Below the pieces are notes generated by a model. The model saw nothing but the letters and a program-made list of their open reading frames with translations. It searched no databases and was not told the origin of the DNA. From positions 47,202 through 111,201 of the forward strand of contig QHWT01000055.1 of assembly GCA_003222675.1 (NCBI GenBank): a stretch of DNA of 64,000 bases, read 5' to 3'. The position numbers were made by a program, and so were the translations under genes. This DNA is from Acidobacteriota bacterium. GTDB lineage: Bacteria; Acidobacteriota; Vicinamibacteria; Vicinamibacterales; 2-12-FULL-66-21. Within the stretch, counting starts at the first letter, position 1. Each line of letters begins with the position of its first letter. Of this stretch, positions 41,926-50,470 are shown piece after piece.

Positions 41926-42382
41926 AGAGAACGACGGAGCCGACAAGCGAATCGTCTATATCCTTCGAAGTGACGCCGATCCAGCGCGGCACTATATCGG
42001 AATCACTAATGACGTGCGCGAGCGCCTCGACTGGCACAACGACGGGCCGTGCGGCCATACGGTTCACCATCGCCCATGGTCCGTCGTGGTGTCGATGGAA
42101 TTCCGGAACGAACGAGGAGCCGCTCGCTTTGAGAAGTATCTGAAATCTGGTTCGGGTCGGGCTTTCACGAAGCGCCACTTCGGAGCTGTAGATAACGACC
42201 GGACAAGGCGACAAACCGCAGCCGTTCGTCCAAGACGTGACACTCCTTCCAAGGCATGCCCCCTCCTGCGAAGGGGCAAAGTGTCACCCATATGTCCGGC
42301 CCGGAATACCGTGTTACCTATTTCTCAGGAAGGACAAATGACGTGTATCAATAGTGTGCGGAAGGGCCAGTTCTCAGATTAG
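41906..42382 (+). CDS. GIY-YIG nuclease-domain protein (copy 1)
   Basis: The first 95 residues are a full GIY-YIG domain: RIVYILRSDADPARHYIGITNDVRERLDWHN supplies the two Tyr-containing strands and the Arg, and RFEKYLKSGSGRAFTKRHF the catalytic Glu and the usual ending. These small proteins are YhbQ/UPF0213-like, possibly DNA-processing nucleases. After residue 95 the frame runs antisense through an IS481 transposase fragment, so the tail is foreign. Its start overlaps the end of the permease by 20 bases. Three more copies lie at 44405, 46690 and 63523. Confidence 0.75.
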   Translation: MRFAPSEENDGADKRIVYILRSDADPARHYIGITNDVRERLDWHNDGPCGHTVHHRPWSVVVSMEFRNERGAARFEKYLKSGSGRAFTKRHFGAVDNDRTRRQTAAVRPRRDTPSKACPLLRRGKVSPICPARNTVLPISQEGQMTCINSVRKGQFSD

Positions 42383-42415
42383 AACTTGTTCCGACGTTCC
42401 TCTTAGAACTTGTCC
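42192..42415 (-). mobile_element. IS481-family fragment: transposase start and terminal region
   Basis: The minus strand from 42257 reads MPWKECHVLDERLRFVALSGRY, the N-terminus of an IS481 transposase, cut off after 22 residues. Upstream of it, on its 5' side, the motif TGTCACCCATATGTCCGG and the variant GTGTTACCTATTTCTCAGG (about 42281-42330) are the end region of such elements. A pair of TTAGAACTTGTYCC repeats (about 42379-42416) may be another IS end. Most of the element is gone. Confidence 0.65.
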
Positions 42416-42621
42416 CAACAGCGGCTTCGACTACTTGGCGCGCGATCCAGCGTCTGTACACAGCGCCGATCTCACACGATCACCGCACTTCGATCGGCTG
42501 TCCGAGATTTATATCGACCCCTCGGACGGCCTGCGCGGTCTCGCCTGCGACAACATCCCGGTACGAAGCTTCGATCTCCGGTTCGTTTCCTGTCGAACGG
42601 GCGCACTATCCGCACCGTCGG
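42416..42621. other. Short gene-free stretch
   Basis: No supported gene between the IS fragment and the ankyrin gene. Confidence 0.3.
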
Positions 42622-44232
42622 CTAGGCGAGCAGTCGTGCGATCTTGTCGTGCCCGCGCCTCATGGCCCACGCGAGTGGCGTCGCCCATGCCGGATCGTCG
42701 GGCAGGCTCTTCGGCGCCCCTCGTCGGAGCAGGAACTTGACCATCTCGAGCTGGCCGTACTTGGCCGCCCAGGCGAGCGGCGTCGAACGCAGGTGTTCGT
42801 CACGCGCCGTCAGATCGGCGCCAGACTCGAGCAGTTTCTTCGCCTCCCGCACATCGCCCTTGCGCGCCGCCTCATGGAGCGGGGAGATGCGCAGCCAGTT
42901 GTGCGCGACCGTTGACCAGTCTTCCTCCCGGTGTTCCTGCAGCGGCGTGGCTCCGTACGACAGGAGCAACTGCTCCATGCGCTTGTCGGGACGCCATTCC
43001 CGCGACACCCACAGCGCGTCACCCGAGCTTTCGACAGGCGGATTCGGAAAGGCGCCGCGCTCGAGGAGGAGGTTCGCGATCTCGTAGTGTCCGTGATAGA
43101 CCGCCGAGTAGAGCGCCTTGCCCTCGGGCGCGAACTGCTCCTCGGGCAGATTGGGGTCGGCGCCGTGATCGAGAAGCAACTGCACGATGTCCATGCGGCC
43201 GACCGCGGCGGCATTTGACAGCGGCGCGCCGGCGCCGAGGTAGTAACCCTCGTGCTCTCCAATCTTGTTTGCCAGCGACCGATCCTGCTGGAGCAATTCG
43301 CGCACGCGCTCGATGTCGCCGGTGTGACACGCGGTCGGCAGATCGATGAACGCGCCGCGCGCCTTGAGGTGCGCCATGACGCGTGCGGGAGCCACCGGCC
43401 AATTACTTGGCACATCGCGCCAGCCGCGGTAGAAGTAATCGCCGTTCGTCAGGTGAATGGGTCGAGCGCCGTCCATTCTCTGCGCGTTGATATCCGCGGC
43501 GCGCCGCAGCAGCTCGTCGATCGCGTCGGGCTGTCGCGTCATCGTGGCCCAGTGGATCGGCTGGTTGGATCGCCTATCGCCTTTGGCGACGAGCTCCGGC
43601 TCGGCATCGAGTAGCTCGCGCATCCGGCTCAGATCGTGATCCCGGAGCGCCAACGCGACCGGTTCCCCCTTCAAGGAGGCATTGAACCTCGTTTCCAGGG
43701 TGTCCGTCAGCAGCTGTTCCATCTCCGTGTAGCCGCGATCGCGTGCAATCTCGAGAGGATCATCGTCCACCCAGAGATCCAGCGGGTTGCGATCGTGCTC
43801 GAGCAGGAAGCGAACGACCTCGATGCGATTCTCGCGCACGGCGAAGTAGAGCGGCTTGCGATAGTCGTAGTGCGACCGCGCCAGCGACGGATCTCTTGCA
43901 ATCAGCGCTCGTACGGCTTTGAGATGGCCCGACGCACAGGCCTGAATGAGCGCCCACACATCGATGCCGCGTCCGGGCGACCAGATGAGTTTTTGATCGG
44001 ACTTCAGCTCGGCTGGTTGCAGCATGCGGTTTGCCGGCTGCATGGATTCGACGTGATATACCAGCTTCGGCCAACTCTCGAAACCGTACTCGCGCGCGAG
44101 CGCGTGCTGCGCCGCGGCCAGGTTCACCGATGGATCGGCGGCGCTAAGTCTGTCGAGATGTTCCTTGGCTTGCTTCCGGAGTTGCTCGAGCGACGGACGC
44201 TCCGGCAGACGACGGCGAGGGGGAACGGACAT
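42622..44232 (-). CDS. Ankyrin-repeat protein
   Basis: 536 residues. The N-terminal part (RPSLEQLRKQAKEHLDRLSA...LAREYGFESWPKLVYHVE) is a helical leader common in this type of bacterial ankyrin protein. It is followed by about eight ankyrin repeats, e.g. RKPLYFAVRENRIEVVRFLLEHD, NAAAVGRMDIVQLLLDHGADPN and STPLAWAAKYGQLEMVKFLLRRGAP. No signal peptide or membrane segment. A protein-binding scaffold; its partners are unknown. It starts just before the second GIY-YIG relic. Confidence 0.92.
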   Translation of the reverse strand: MSVPPRRRLPERPSLEQLRKQAKEHLDRLSAADPSVNLAAAQHALAREYGFESWPKLVYHVESMQPANRMLQPAELKSDQKLIWSPGRGIDVWALIQACASGHLKAVRALIARDPSLARSHYDYRKPLYFAVRENRIEVVRFLLEHDRNPLDLWVDDDPLEIARDRGYTEMEQLLTDTLETRFNASLKGEPVALALRDHDLSRMRELLDAEPELVAKGDRRSNQPIHWATMTRQPDAIDELLRRAADINAQRMDGARPIHLTNGDYFYRGWRDVPSNWPVAPARVMAHLKARGAFIDLPTACHTGDIERVRELLQQDRSLANKIGEHEGYYLGAGAPLSNAAAVGRMDIVQLLLDHGADPNLPEEQFAPEGKALYSAVYHGHYEIANLLLERGAFPNPPVESSGDALWVSREWRPDKRMEQLLLSYGATPLQEHREEDWSTVAHNWLRISPLHEAARKGDVREAKKLLESGADLTARDEHLRSTPLAWAAKYGQLEMVKFLLRRGAPKSLPDDPAWATPLAWAMRRGHDKIARLLA

Positions 44233-44404
44233 GACGATCTCCTTTCGGATATCGCCCGCGTCCGCTCGACGGGCTGAAAGAAGATCGCAGATTTTGACGA
44301 AGCCTAGGTCAGGTGGGCTCAGCCCTTCCCGCGGACGGGGTGCGTCCTGTCACGCGGGCCAATTGTACGCACGATTCGACGGGCGGGCCAAATGCAGGGG
44401 GCTG

Positions 44405-44666
44405 CTTGGCATCCTGCGCAGTGACAGCGAACCGGACCATCACTTGTGGGCATCGCCAGCGATGTCAACGAAGGGCTCGAGTGGCACAACAACGGACCGT
44501 GCGGTCACACCGTGCGCCACCGACCTGGCGCGTACTCGTGACGGTCGAGTTCCCCGACGAGGATAGCGCGCTTCGTTTCGAGCGCAACCTCAAGTCTGGT
44601 TCAGGACGAGCCTTTGCCAAGCGGCATTTCGGCGGAGACTCACGCGGCGGATTGACAGCTCGTTGA
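44405..44666 (+). pseudogene. GIY-YIG nuclease-domain relic (copy 2)
   Basis: Readable in pieces: ILRSDSEPDHHL, then VASDVNEGLEWHNNGPCGHTVRHRP in one frame and RVLVTVEFPDEDSALRFERNLKSGSGRAFAKRHFG in the next. At least one base is missing in HRPWRV (CGACC-TGGCG near 44525) and another near the YIG motif. No start codon or N-terminus remains. Right after it, on the other strand, lies an integrase fragment. Confidence 0.7.
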
Positions 44667-44840
44667 TCGTTTTCGGCGCGCGTCCGGACGTCAGTGCGCG
44701 CGTTCTGGTAGTCAGAGATGTGCGCCCTCGTGATGTGGCGGAGCTTCGTCTTGTCGAACACGGCCTCCAGCGGCTTGGAGTTCTCGAGACGGGTGCGGCG
44801 GCGTGCGGCTTGACGGACACGAACGGCCGGCCGCTGGTTT
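44640..44840 (-). pseudogene. Tyrosine integrase core-binding domain relic (unit A)
   Basis: The minus strand reads RRRTRLENSKPLEAVFDKTKLRHITRAHISDYQNARTD, then, after a frameshift, GRAPKTINELS. This is the SAM-like N-terminal domain of a phage-type integrase (..L..FG...L..I....I..Y...R.....P.TIN.EL..L). The catalytic domain is missing. It abuts the end of the GIY-YIG relic. Confidence 0.65.
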
Positions 44841-44841
44841 C

Positions 44842-45579
44842 ATGCGTCAAAGCTGGGTGGCCGATTTGAGAGCCGCCCGAGTGTTGGTGTTCGGCATCCT
44901 CGTGGTTACTGGAAGCCTCGCGCCCTCACGCGGGCGCCCGGTTACCGAGGCGCCAGTCACCTGGCTCATCTTCGTGGACGACCTACACATCAACTTTCGA
45001 GACATGGGCTTGGTGAAGAACCTGCTCACGTCAATCGCAACGCACCTGATAAGGGACGGGGACTCGTTTGCCGTGCGCTCCTCGGGACCTTCAGATCTTT
45101 CGATCACGCTCAGCAGCAACCGAGCGCTGCTCGATCCGGCAATTCCGAAGGTGTCGTATGGCGGATTCGAGCTGACCGACGGCGTTGGATCCGAAACGAA
45201 TGACGAGGTGCGGTATCGGGCAAAATTTGCGGGGACTGCGGCAGTTGAAATGCTGAACGCCCTGCCGAGGGAGACAATCGGACGCGCGGCGATGCTCTAC
45301 ATCAGCAACGGTGACTTTGTCATTCCAGCCGATGTGACCGTCGCCGGCCTCCCACGCACGGCACAGCGGTTCGCGATCACCGTCTTCGCCTTGAGTCCGC
45401 GAGGCCTCCGGCGCGGACACCAAGTGACCCGTAGTGGTGCTCCCGCCCTGTCGGAGCGTTATCGCGACGACGCCATGCTGAACAGCCTGCGCGCAATCGC
45501 TGGACCTACGGGCGGCTTTGCCATCGAAGAGGCAGACTTCGCGGACGCTCTCCAACGCATCGGGCGCGCAATGCGTTAA
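44842..45579 (+). CDS. VWFA-related secreted protein
   Basis: 245 residues from the ATG at 44842. A hydrophobic segment (ARVLVFGILVVTGSLAP) precedes TWLIFVDDLHINFRDMGLVKNLLTSIATHLIRDGDSFAVRSSG, the MIDAS-like first strand and helix of the acidobacterial VWFA-related domain (D-D-x-H instead of DxSxS). Later parts include ERYRDDAMLNSLRAIAGPTGGFAIEEADFADALQRIG, the typical ending. Membrane-anchored or periplasmic, with an unknown partner. Its 5' end overlaps an integrase relic on the other strand. Confidence 0.75.
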   Translation: MRQSWVADLRAARVLVFGILVVTGSLAPSRGRPVTEAPVTWLIFVDDLHINFRDMGLVKNLLTSIATHLIRDGDSFAVRSSGPSDLSITLSSNRALLDPAIPKVSYGGFELTDGVGSETNDEVRYRAKFAGTAAVEMLNALPRETIGRAAMLYISNGDFVIPADVTVAGLPRTAQRFAITVFALSPRGLRRGHQVTRSGAPALSERYRDDAMLNSLRAIAGPTGGFAIEEADFADALQRIGRAMR

Positions 45580-45791
45580 CAGAAACGATTTCCCCTACCA
45601 AGATGCGCCGCCAGCACAGTAGCCGACGCTCGTGGCACGGCGCCGGTATGCCGTCGCTCCGATAGTTGCCGGCTCTCGGCCAGCGCGCGCCGCGGGTCAA
45701 GGCCGCGCAACCGGCGAGCGAGCGAAGTGAGCGAGCGAAGCCTGGACGCGCCGAAGCGCTGGCCTACTCTGAATTTCGGAGCGACGGCTCC
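45580..45791. repeat. Spacer with AGCG-rich repeat
   Basis: The string GCGAGCGAGCGAAGTGAGCG (about 45713-45732) is the same kind of low-complexity unit as the insert in the amine oxidase. No gene is seen. Confidence 0.4.
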
Positions 45792-46086
45792 TCACGACCG
45801 GACGCGCCACAGGCCGGGTCTTCGTCGCAGATGCAACACTGCTAGAACGACCACCGAGTCGTCTGTCTCCCGGAAGTACACGGCGTACGGGAAGTCGTGG
45901 AGCTCGACGGATCTGACGATCGACGACGGGGAACTGCTGCGGCGTTTCCCGAATGCGCGTGAACAGCTGCTGGACGTCCGCCAGAAAGCGCGCACCAAGA
46001 CCAGGTCGCTCATCGTCGTACCAGCTGGCGGCCTGCTCGAGATCGGCTTCCGCAAGCTGCCGAACGATGACTCGCCGGCCATTCAC
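45792..46086 (-). pseudogene. ParE/RelE-type toxin, frameshifted
   Basis: From GTG at 46086 the frame reads VIVRQLAEADLEQAASWYDDERPGLGARFLADVQQLFTRIRETPQQFPVVDRQIRRA, a full ParE beginning. The end LHDFPYAVYFRETDDSVVVLAVLHLRRRPGLWR is in the next frame down to a stop at 45792. One indel near 45905 separates them. ParE/RelE toxins act on gyrase or ribosome-bound mRNA; this one is probably dead. The start overlaps the antitoxin stop by one base (TAGTG). Confidence 0.8.
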
Positions 46087-46337
46087 TAATGCCGGCTGTC
46101 CAGCTTCCTGCGTAGTCTTTCCTCGACCAGATCCCAGCTGTCGCCGGACTCAGGATTGGCCTCGAGATCCTTCAGCCGTTGGTCGAGGATTTCGCGGTGC
46201 CATTCCGGGATCGGAACCGCCTCGGGACTTGCCGCGATTCGGACCCACAACGACTGCAGATAGTCGATCTTCTCGTCGATCGACAAGTCGTCGAAACCAG
46301 GCGGTGGCAGCGGGACAGGTTTTGCTATGTGAGGCAC
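46086..46337 (-). CDS. Addiction-module antitoxin
   Basis: 83 residues from GTG at 46337: PPPGFDDLSIDEKIDYLQSLWVRIAASPEAVPIPEWHREILDQRLKDLEANPESGDSWDLVEERLRRKL. This is the 'putative addiction module component' family (LS..EKI..LQ.LW..I......P.P.WH..ILD.RL...E..P..G..W..V). Complete, and coupled to the broken ParE-like toxin. The upstream part of the longer open frame (to 46673) is not part of the family. Confidence 0.8.
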   Translation of the reverse strand: MPHIAKPVPLPPPGFDDLSIDEKIDYLQSLWVRIAASPEAVPIPEWHREILDQRLKDLEANPESGDSWDLVEERLRRKLDSRH

Positions 46338-46689
46338 GCGCGATCGAGACGATCCGCGTCCAGTATACCGCGGCGCTTTGTCCCTGCTCCCCTCCTCGAC
46401 CGCCGCTGGTGACGAAGACGCGGCGACCAGGGGAGCGAGATGCGGGTATCCCGTCCGTCCGATAGCCGTCTCTGTGGCCGCGGCGGCGGAAGCCTGCAAA
46501 GCAGAGTCGCACCGCTCTTGAGGCCTCATCCAGCCTACGCGCAGTCCGTCGTCAATTTCAGTTTCTGCATTCCGCCAAATCGATTCGCGGCGCCCCTGCT
46601 GCGTACCTTGGTGTCTCGAAAAGCATAGTCGCGTCGAATTCCTGAGGATTCCCGCTGGCGCGCGATATGCCACCAGCGTTCAACATGCA
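46338..46689. other. Spacer with a degenerate copy of a flank sequence
   Basis: GGTATCCCGTCCGTCCGATAG (46446-46466) resembles GGTATGCCGTCGCTCCGATAG (45643-45663) on the other side of the toxin-antitoxin pair, in the same orientation. No gene is supported. Confidence 0.3.
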
Positions 46690-46964
46690 GGCATCGGCCG
46701 GCGGTTCGTCTACATCCTGCGCAGCGACGCCGACCCTGAGTGCCAGTACGTCGGAATCAGCAGCAACGTAGAGGAACGACTGCAATCGCACAACCAGGCC
46801 CGGACGGCCACACACTCGACCACCGGCCCTGGCGAGTGGTCGTGTCACTGGAGTTCCCGGACGAGGCCGCGGCCGTGCGATTCGAACGTTATCTCAAGTC
46901 CGGATCGGGCCGTCGGTTCGCGAAGCGACACTTTGCGTGTGAGATGCCCAAGCGAGCCAAATGA
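46690..46964 (+). pseudogene. GIY-YIG nuclease-domain relic (copy 3)
   Basis: One frame gives GIGRRFVYILRSDADPECQYVGISSNVEERLQSHNQ; the next gives GPDGHTLDHRPWRVVVSLEFPDEAAAVRFERYLKSGSGRRFAKRHF. The frame changes near 46800. The N-terminal RIPAGARYA..VQHAGIGRRF is related to the start of copy 4 (LARNMRRVSATRGIGRRF), so copies 3 and 4 have a common ancestor including the leader. No usable start codon. Confidence 0.75.
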
Positions 46965-46984
46965 TGGCGGACTCGGGACTCTAA

Positions 46985-47225
46985 CCAACGCCCGACACGC
47001 AGCCGTTTTCGTCCTCGGCGTCCGGCGTCGGTGCGAGCGTTCTGATAGGCCGCGATGTCCGCGCTGGCGATGTTGCGGAGCTTGGTCTTGCCGAAAAATG
47101 CGGCGAGCGGACGCGAGTTCTCGAGCCAGTATGCCGCCATACGCGGCGACACCTGCGCTCGCCGCTGCTGCGCATACGCCGTGAGCGCGGCGACGACGTC
47201 CAGTGCCGCCGTATCCCTTGCTGTT
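46985..47225 (-). pseudogene. Tyrosine integrase core-binding domain relic (unit B)
   Basis: The minus strand reads VAALTAYAQQRRAQVSPRMAAYWLENSRPLAAFFGKTKLRNIASADIAAYQNARTDAG. It shares LENS+PL.A.F.KTKLR.I..A.I..YQNARTD with unit A (44640-44840). It ends at the same point of the protein and again lies tail-to-tail with a GIY-YIG copy. Confidence 0.65.
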
Positions 47226-47397
47226 CGCGGTCCAAACGGATGCGCGGCTCTCGATTTCTACGATGCGCTCACGCTGCAGGCGTGTGGCCACCCGCTAGTC
47301 GGTCGTGTCGAGCGCCTCGCGATAGCAGTGCCCGCGCACGACGACGTCCATCCATTACCGCGCTTCCACAAGGCCACGCGCCGAACCTCTATTCTCT

Positions 47398-47523
47398 CTA
47401 TTTTGCGAGCACCACTCTTACGACGAGGACGACGACGGCGATGGCCGACAGTGCGAATGCGCAGATCAGCCACGGGCTGCCGACTAGGGTGATGTGCCAT
47501 CCGGCGATGAGAGGAATATCCAT
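47398..47523 (-). CDS. Possible 41-residue single-span membrane peptide
   Basis: MDIPLIAGWHITLVGSPWLICAFALSAIAVVVLVVRVVLAK: one clear transmembrane helix and a basic end. No strong ribosome-binding site is visible, and a longer frame extends upstream to 47628. It may be a fragment. Confidence 0.3.
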   Translation of the reverse strand: MDIPLIAGWHITLVGSPWLICAFALSAIAVVVLVVRVVLAK

Positions 47524-47629
47524 GACTTCGCTCGCCAAAGCAGAGTGGGGCAGCACAGGCGGAACTCTTCCCCTGAGGGCCCGGCGTCCCAGGGCTGAGA
47601 TCAGACGGCTGCAACCGGTCGTGTCCACG

Positions 47630-48106
47630 TCAGCCCCGCCGCGCTGCCTCGATGGTGGCGATGTCGATCTTCTTCATCGGCATCATTGCCTCGAACGCAC
47701 GCTTTGCCTCACCGCCGCCAGCCGCAAGCGCCTCGGTTAGCGCGCGCGGGGTGATCTGCCATGAGAGGCCCCAGCGGTCCTTGCACCAACCGCACTGGCT
47801 CTCCTTGCCGCCATTGCCGACGATCGCGTTCCAGTAGCGGTCCGTCTCTTCCTGATTGTCCGTCGCGATCTGGAAGGAAAAGGCCTCACTGTGCCTGAAC
47901 TCCGGGCCGCCGTTGAGACCGAGACAGGGAATGCCCAGAACGGTGAACTCCACCGTCAGCACATTGCCTTCCTTGCCGCCCGGGTAGTCGCCAGGCGCCT
48001 TGTGAACAGCGGTCACTGCACTATCCGGAAAGGTGGCGGCGTAGAAGCGGGCGGCCTCCTGCGCGTCCTTGTCGAACCAGAGGCAGATCGTGTTCTTTGG
48101 CTTCAT
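47630..48106 (-). CDS. VOC superfamily protein, PhnB/3-demethylubiquinone-methyltransferase-like
   Basis: 158 residues: NTICLWFDKDAQEAARFYAATFPDSAVTAV, EGNVLTVEFTVLGIPCLGLNGGPEFRHSEAFSFQI and CGWCKDRWGLSWQITPRALTEAL, the signature of this VOC group. AAGGAGC precedes the ATG at 48106. Such proteins are metal-dependent or binding proteins of uncertain function. Complete; single gene. Confidence 0.88.
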   Translation of the reverse strand: MKPKNTICLWFDKDAQEAARFYAATFPDSAVTAVHKAPGDYPGGKEGNVLTVEFTVLGIPCLGLNGGPEFRHSEAFSFQIATDNQEETDRYWNAIVGNGGKESQCGWCKDRWGLSWQITPRALTEALAAGGGEAKRAFEAMMPMKKIDIATIEAARRG

Positions 48107-48509
48107 GTTCGTGTGCTCCTTGTGCTAGATCAGGGCGAACGCCGCGGGCTCCGGTCGAACGCATTGGGCTAATTCGCCGCCCGGGACATCGTGCAACGTG
48201 GCAGTTCGCGCAGCTTTCAGTCGTTCTTCAATCGGGTCGTAGGCGGCGAAGCCACCTGCGGGGTAGAGCCACCTCATCACCACACGGAGGCCGGCCCCAG
48301 GGATCAACTGTCCGAAGTATGTATACAAATTCGGCACACGACGATAAGCGCAAACCGCGCAAGGTGCTGACACGGCGCACGCGTTAGTGGGCTGACGTTC
48401 TCAGGCTGCAGCCACCAGCCAATTGCGATTCTGTCCCATACACCCAGGTGGGATTGGAGGCGCCTTCGTGGGATTCGATCACCGGCCCTGCGGGAGGATC
48501 AGCACGAAC
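48107..48509. other. Intergenic stretch without a supported gene
   Basis: A minus-strand frame ending near 48125 contains AAYDPIEERLKAARTATLHDVPGGELAQCVRPEP, protein-like but not recognised. Nothing else stands out. Confidence 0.3.
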
Positions 48510-48950
48510 CCGGTGCGCAGTTGCTCTCAACGCGGTCCAAAATCTGACCAGTTCCGGCGGGTGAAAATCTGACAGATCGGCGAGGGGACGAGCCTGAGTT
48601 CGTCGTGACCTCCTGACGAGCCCGGTGGCGGCGGCTCCCGGTTCCGGTTCGCGTGGAGGGTTTGCCAGAGCTCGGTGTGCTGCATGCGGCAGCTGTTGCC
48701 GCGGATCGTCACGGAGTGGCAATGGTGGACAAAGCGGTCGATGAGGGCGGCCGCCATCACGTCGTCACCAAAGATCTCGCCCCACTCCTCGAAGCCCTTG
48801 TTGGACGTGAGCATGGTGGAAGCGCGCTCGTAGCGGCGCGTCATGAGCTGAAAGAACAGCATGGCGCCGGTGCGGCTGATCGGGAGAAGCCGATTCGTCG
48901 ACCACGAGCAGCGCCGGATGCGAGCACCGGCCGGCTGTGGTGACGTGACG
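48510..48950 (-). mobile_element. IS21-family remnant: end of istB and terminal sequence
   Basis: The minus strand reads ALLVVDE, then, after a frameshift near 48895, LPISRTGAMLFFQLMTRRYERASTMLTSNKGFEEWGEIFGDDVMAAALIDRFVHHCHSVTIRGNSCRM, the C-terminal half of the IstB transposition ATPase. Beyond its end, CAAAATCTGACCAGTTCCGG and GGTGAAAATCTGACA (about 48538-48575) look like the IS terminal repeats. The P-loop half and istA are missing, so the element is dead. Confidence 0.7.
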
Positions 48951-48972
48951 TTCGCGAATAGCGACGCGGCGC

Positions 48973-49368
48973 TCACTTCCGCAGTCGCGCCCTAATGTCG
49001 ACGTACGCGGCGTCGACGAGTTGTGCCAGGGCTGCGGAATCCACTTCACAACCCGGCCGGAGCTTCACGTGACGCCCGCGCTTGCCCGTTCCCTCCAGCA
49101 GGCGAGCCGGGTCCTTCAGCAACGCACCAAAGAAGAAGCCGACGTCGACGTGATCGCTGAACGCGTTGACGTAGCCAAACGCTGCGTCGCCGACACAGGC
49201 GGTCGGACATCCGTCGTGCATCAGTTCGCGCACGTCGCCGCCACGTTGCCGCATGCGCACGAACCAGGTTTCTGCGAGCGGCCGCAGATCATCGCGTTGC
49301 GCGCCCAGCCAGGCATCGATCGCAGGGTCGCGTTTCACCGCCGACGGGAAGCGAAGGATGTCGTTCAC
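48973..49368 (-). CDS. DUF1801 (YdhG-like) protein
   Basis: 131 residues: LRFPSAVKRDPAIDAWLGAQRDDLRPLAETWFVRMRQRGGDVRELMHDGCPTACVGDAAFGYVNAFSDHVDVGFFFGALLKDPARLLEGTGKRGRHVKLRPG. The 'F.Y.N.F..HV.+GFF.GA.L.DP..LLEG.GK..RHVK+R' block is DUF1801/YdhG. Function unknown. Complete, with no frameshift, between two mobile-element relics. Confidence 0.85.
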   Translation of the reverse strand: MNDILRFPSAVKRDPAIDAWLGAQRDDLRPLAETWFVRMRQRGGDVRELMHDGCPTACVGDAAFGYVNAFSDHVDVGFFFGALLKDPARLLEGTGKRGRHVKLRPGCEVDSAALAQLVDAAYVDIRARLRK

Positions 49369-49585
49369 AGGTCGTCCTCAATCGCGCCGTGTGTATCCTC
49401 ACCTGAACTCAGTCAGCCGCAGACCGGGCGGGTGGCTGATGAGGGTGAACCGCGAACCTTGGAAGATCCGCGTCTTACGCGGCCTCACGGACTAACCAGT
49501 TGCAGAAATCGTCCAGTGCGGCGAGCCACTTTTTCAACCTGCCGGGGACAAATCGGAGACAATCTGGCAGAGAAACGAGACCGAT

Positions 49586-50172
49586 TCAGGCTTGCGATGC
49601 GAGCCGAAGCGGTCGGCCCTGATTGATCCAGCTCACCTCCAGGCCTTTTCGCAGTTCTTCGTCCGTCACGTTCGAGTACCGCTGCGTCTGCTGAATGCTC
49701 GCGTGTCCGAGCATCAACTGGATGATGCGAATGTCGACGCCATCGGCCCGGTTGATCTCGTCCGGATCTTCCAGCGCGGAGAGGGGCAGTGATCCGAAAT
49801 GCTGCTTCAGCACTGCGGCCTGGCTCCGCACGGAGTTGATGCTTCGCAGGCCGGCATCACGCAGCGCTCCAGATACGCATCGAGGAATGCCGCAACGTCA
49901 TCGAGCTCCGTGCTGATGTTGCTCGATGGGTTCGGTACACGATGCGGGTCTCGACCCGCTTTGATCTCGCCAATGAACAGTCGTTCCCAGTCGCGAGCCT
50001 CTTCCATCGACTCGATGGGACGCTGCTTGCCGGGCTCCATCCGTGGAATTGCGTACTCGTTCACCGGCATTCGGTATCGCTTGCCTCGCCACATCACGTC
50101 GAACCGCAGGTGCGCGAGGCAGCGCCTGCCGTCTTTGCAGTTTCGTTCCGTACATCTTCGTCTGATGGTCAT
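49586..50172 (-). pseudogene. Tyrosine integrase with internal deletion and frameshift
   Basis: The first part, from 50172 (RRCTERNCKDGRRCLAHLRFDVMWRGKRYRMPVNEY), is the arm-binding domain. LDDVAAFLDAYLERCVMPA continues in another frame as GLRSINSVRSQAAVLKQHFGSLPLSALEDPDEINR. Then the sequence jumps straight to IIQLMLGHASIQQTQRYSNVTDEELRKGLEVSW, the last catalytic motif with its Tyr. Most of the catalytic domain (the Arg, the Lys and the first HxxR region) is deleted. It cannot be active. It is followed upstream by an excisionase-like gene. Confidence 0.8.
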
Positions 50173-50200
50173 AAGCCCTCCATGTCCGCTCCTTTGTTGG

Positions 50201-50470
50201 TTACGAAACTCGTGTCGGTGCGCCGCGGTTGATCCAATCGAGGACGTCTGCGGGATGAAACCTCCTTCCTCTCACGCCGAAGCGCTGTGACGTCAGCAGC
50301 CCGCGCAGGTATGCGCGCCGACCGATCTCCTCGTGGCAGCCGATGAATTCGGCAACCTCGAATGCCGTTAACAGTCGATTCGGCAGTGCACCAATCGCCG
50401 GCGGCGGTGCGACTGCAAGCTGACTTTCGTCCCGAGCACGCTCCCGATCCGAGTACGCGTGCTTTCTCAT
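50201..50470 (-). CDS. Excisionase-like HTH protein
   Basis: 89 residues from the ATG at 50470: LLTAFEVAEFIGCHEEIGRRAYLRGLLTSQRFGVRGRRFHPADVLDWINRGAP, a winged-helix excisionase/MerR-like fold. It stands directly before the integrase, the usual xis-int order, separated by 28 bases. Since its partner is broken, it is a leftover of an integrative element, although its own frame is intact. Confidence 0.65.
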   Translation of the reverse strand: MRKHAYSDRERARDESQLAVAPPPAIGALPNRLLTAFEVAEFIGCHEEIGRRAYLRGLLTSQRFGVRGRRFHPADVLDWINRGAPTRVS

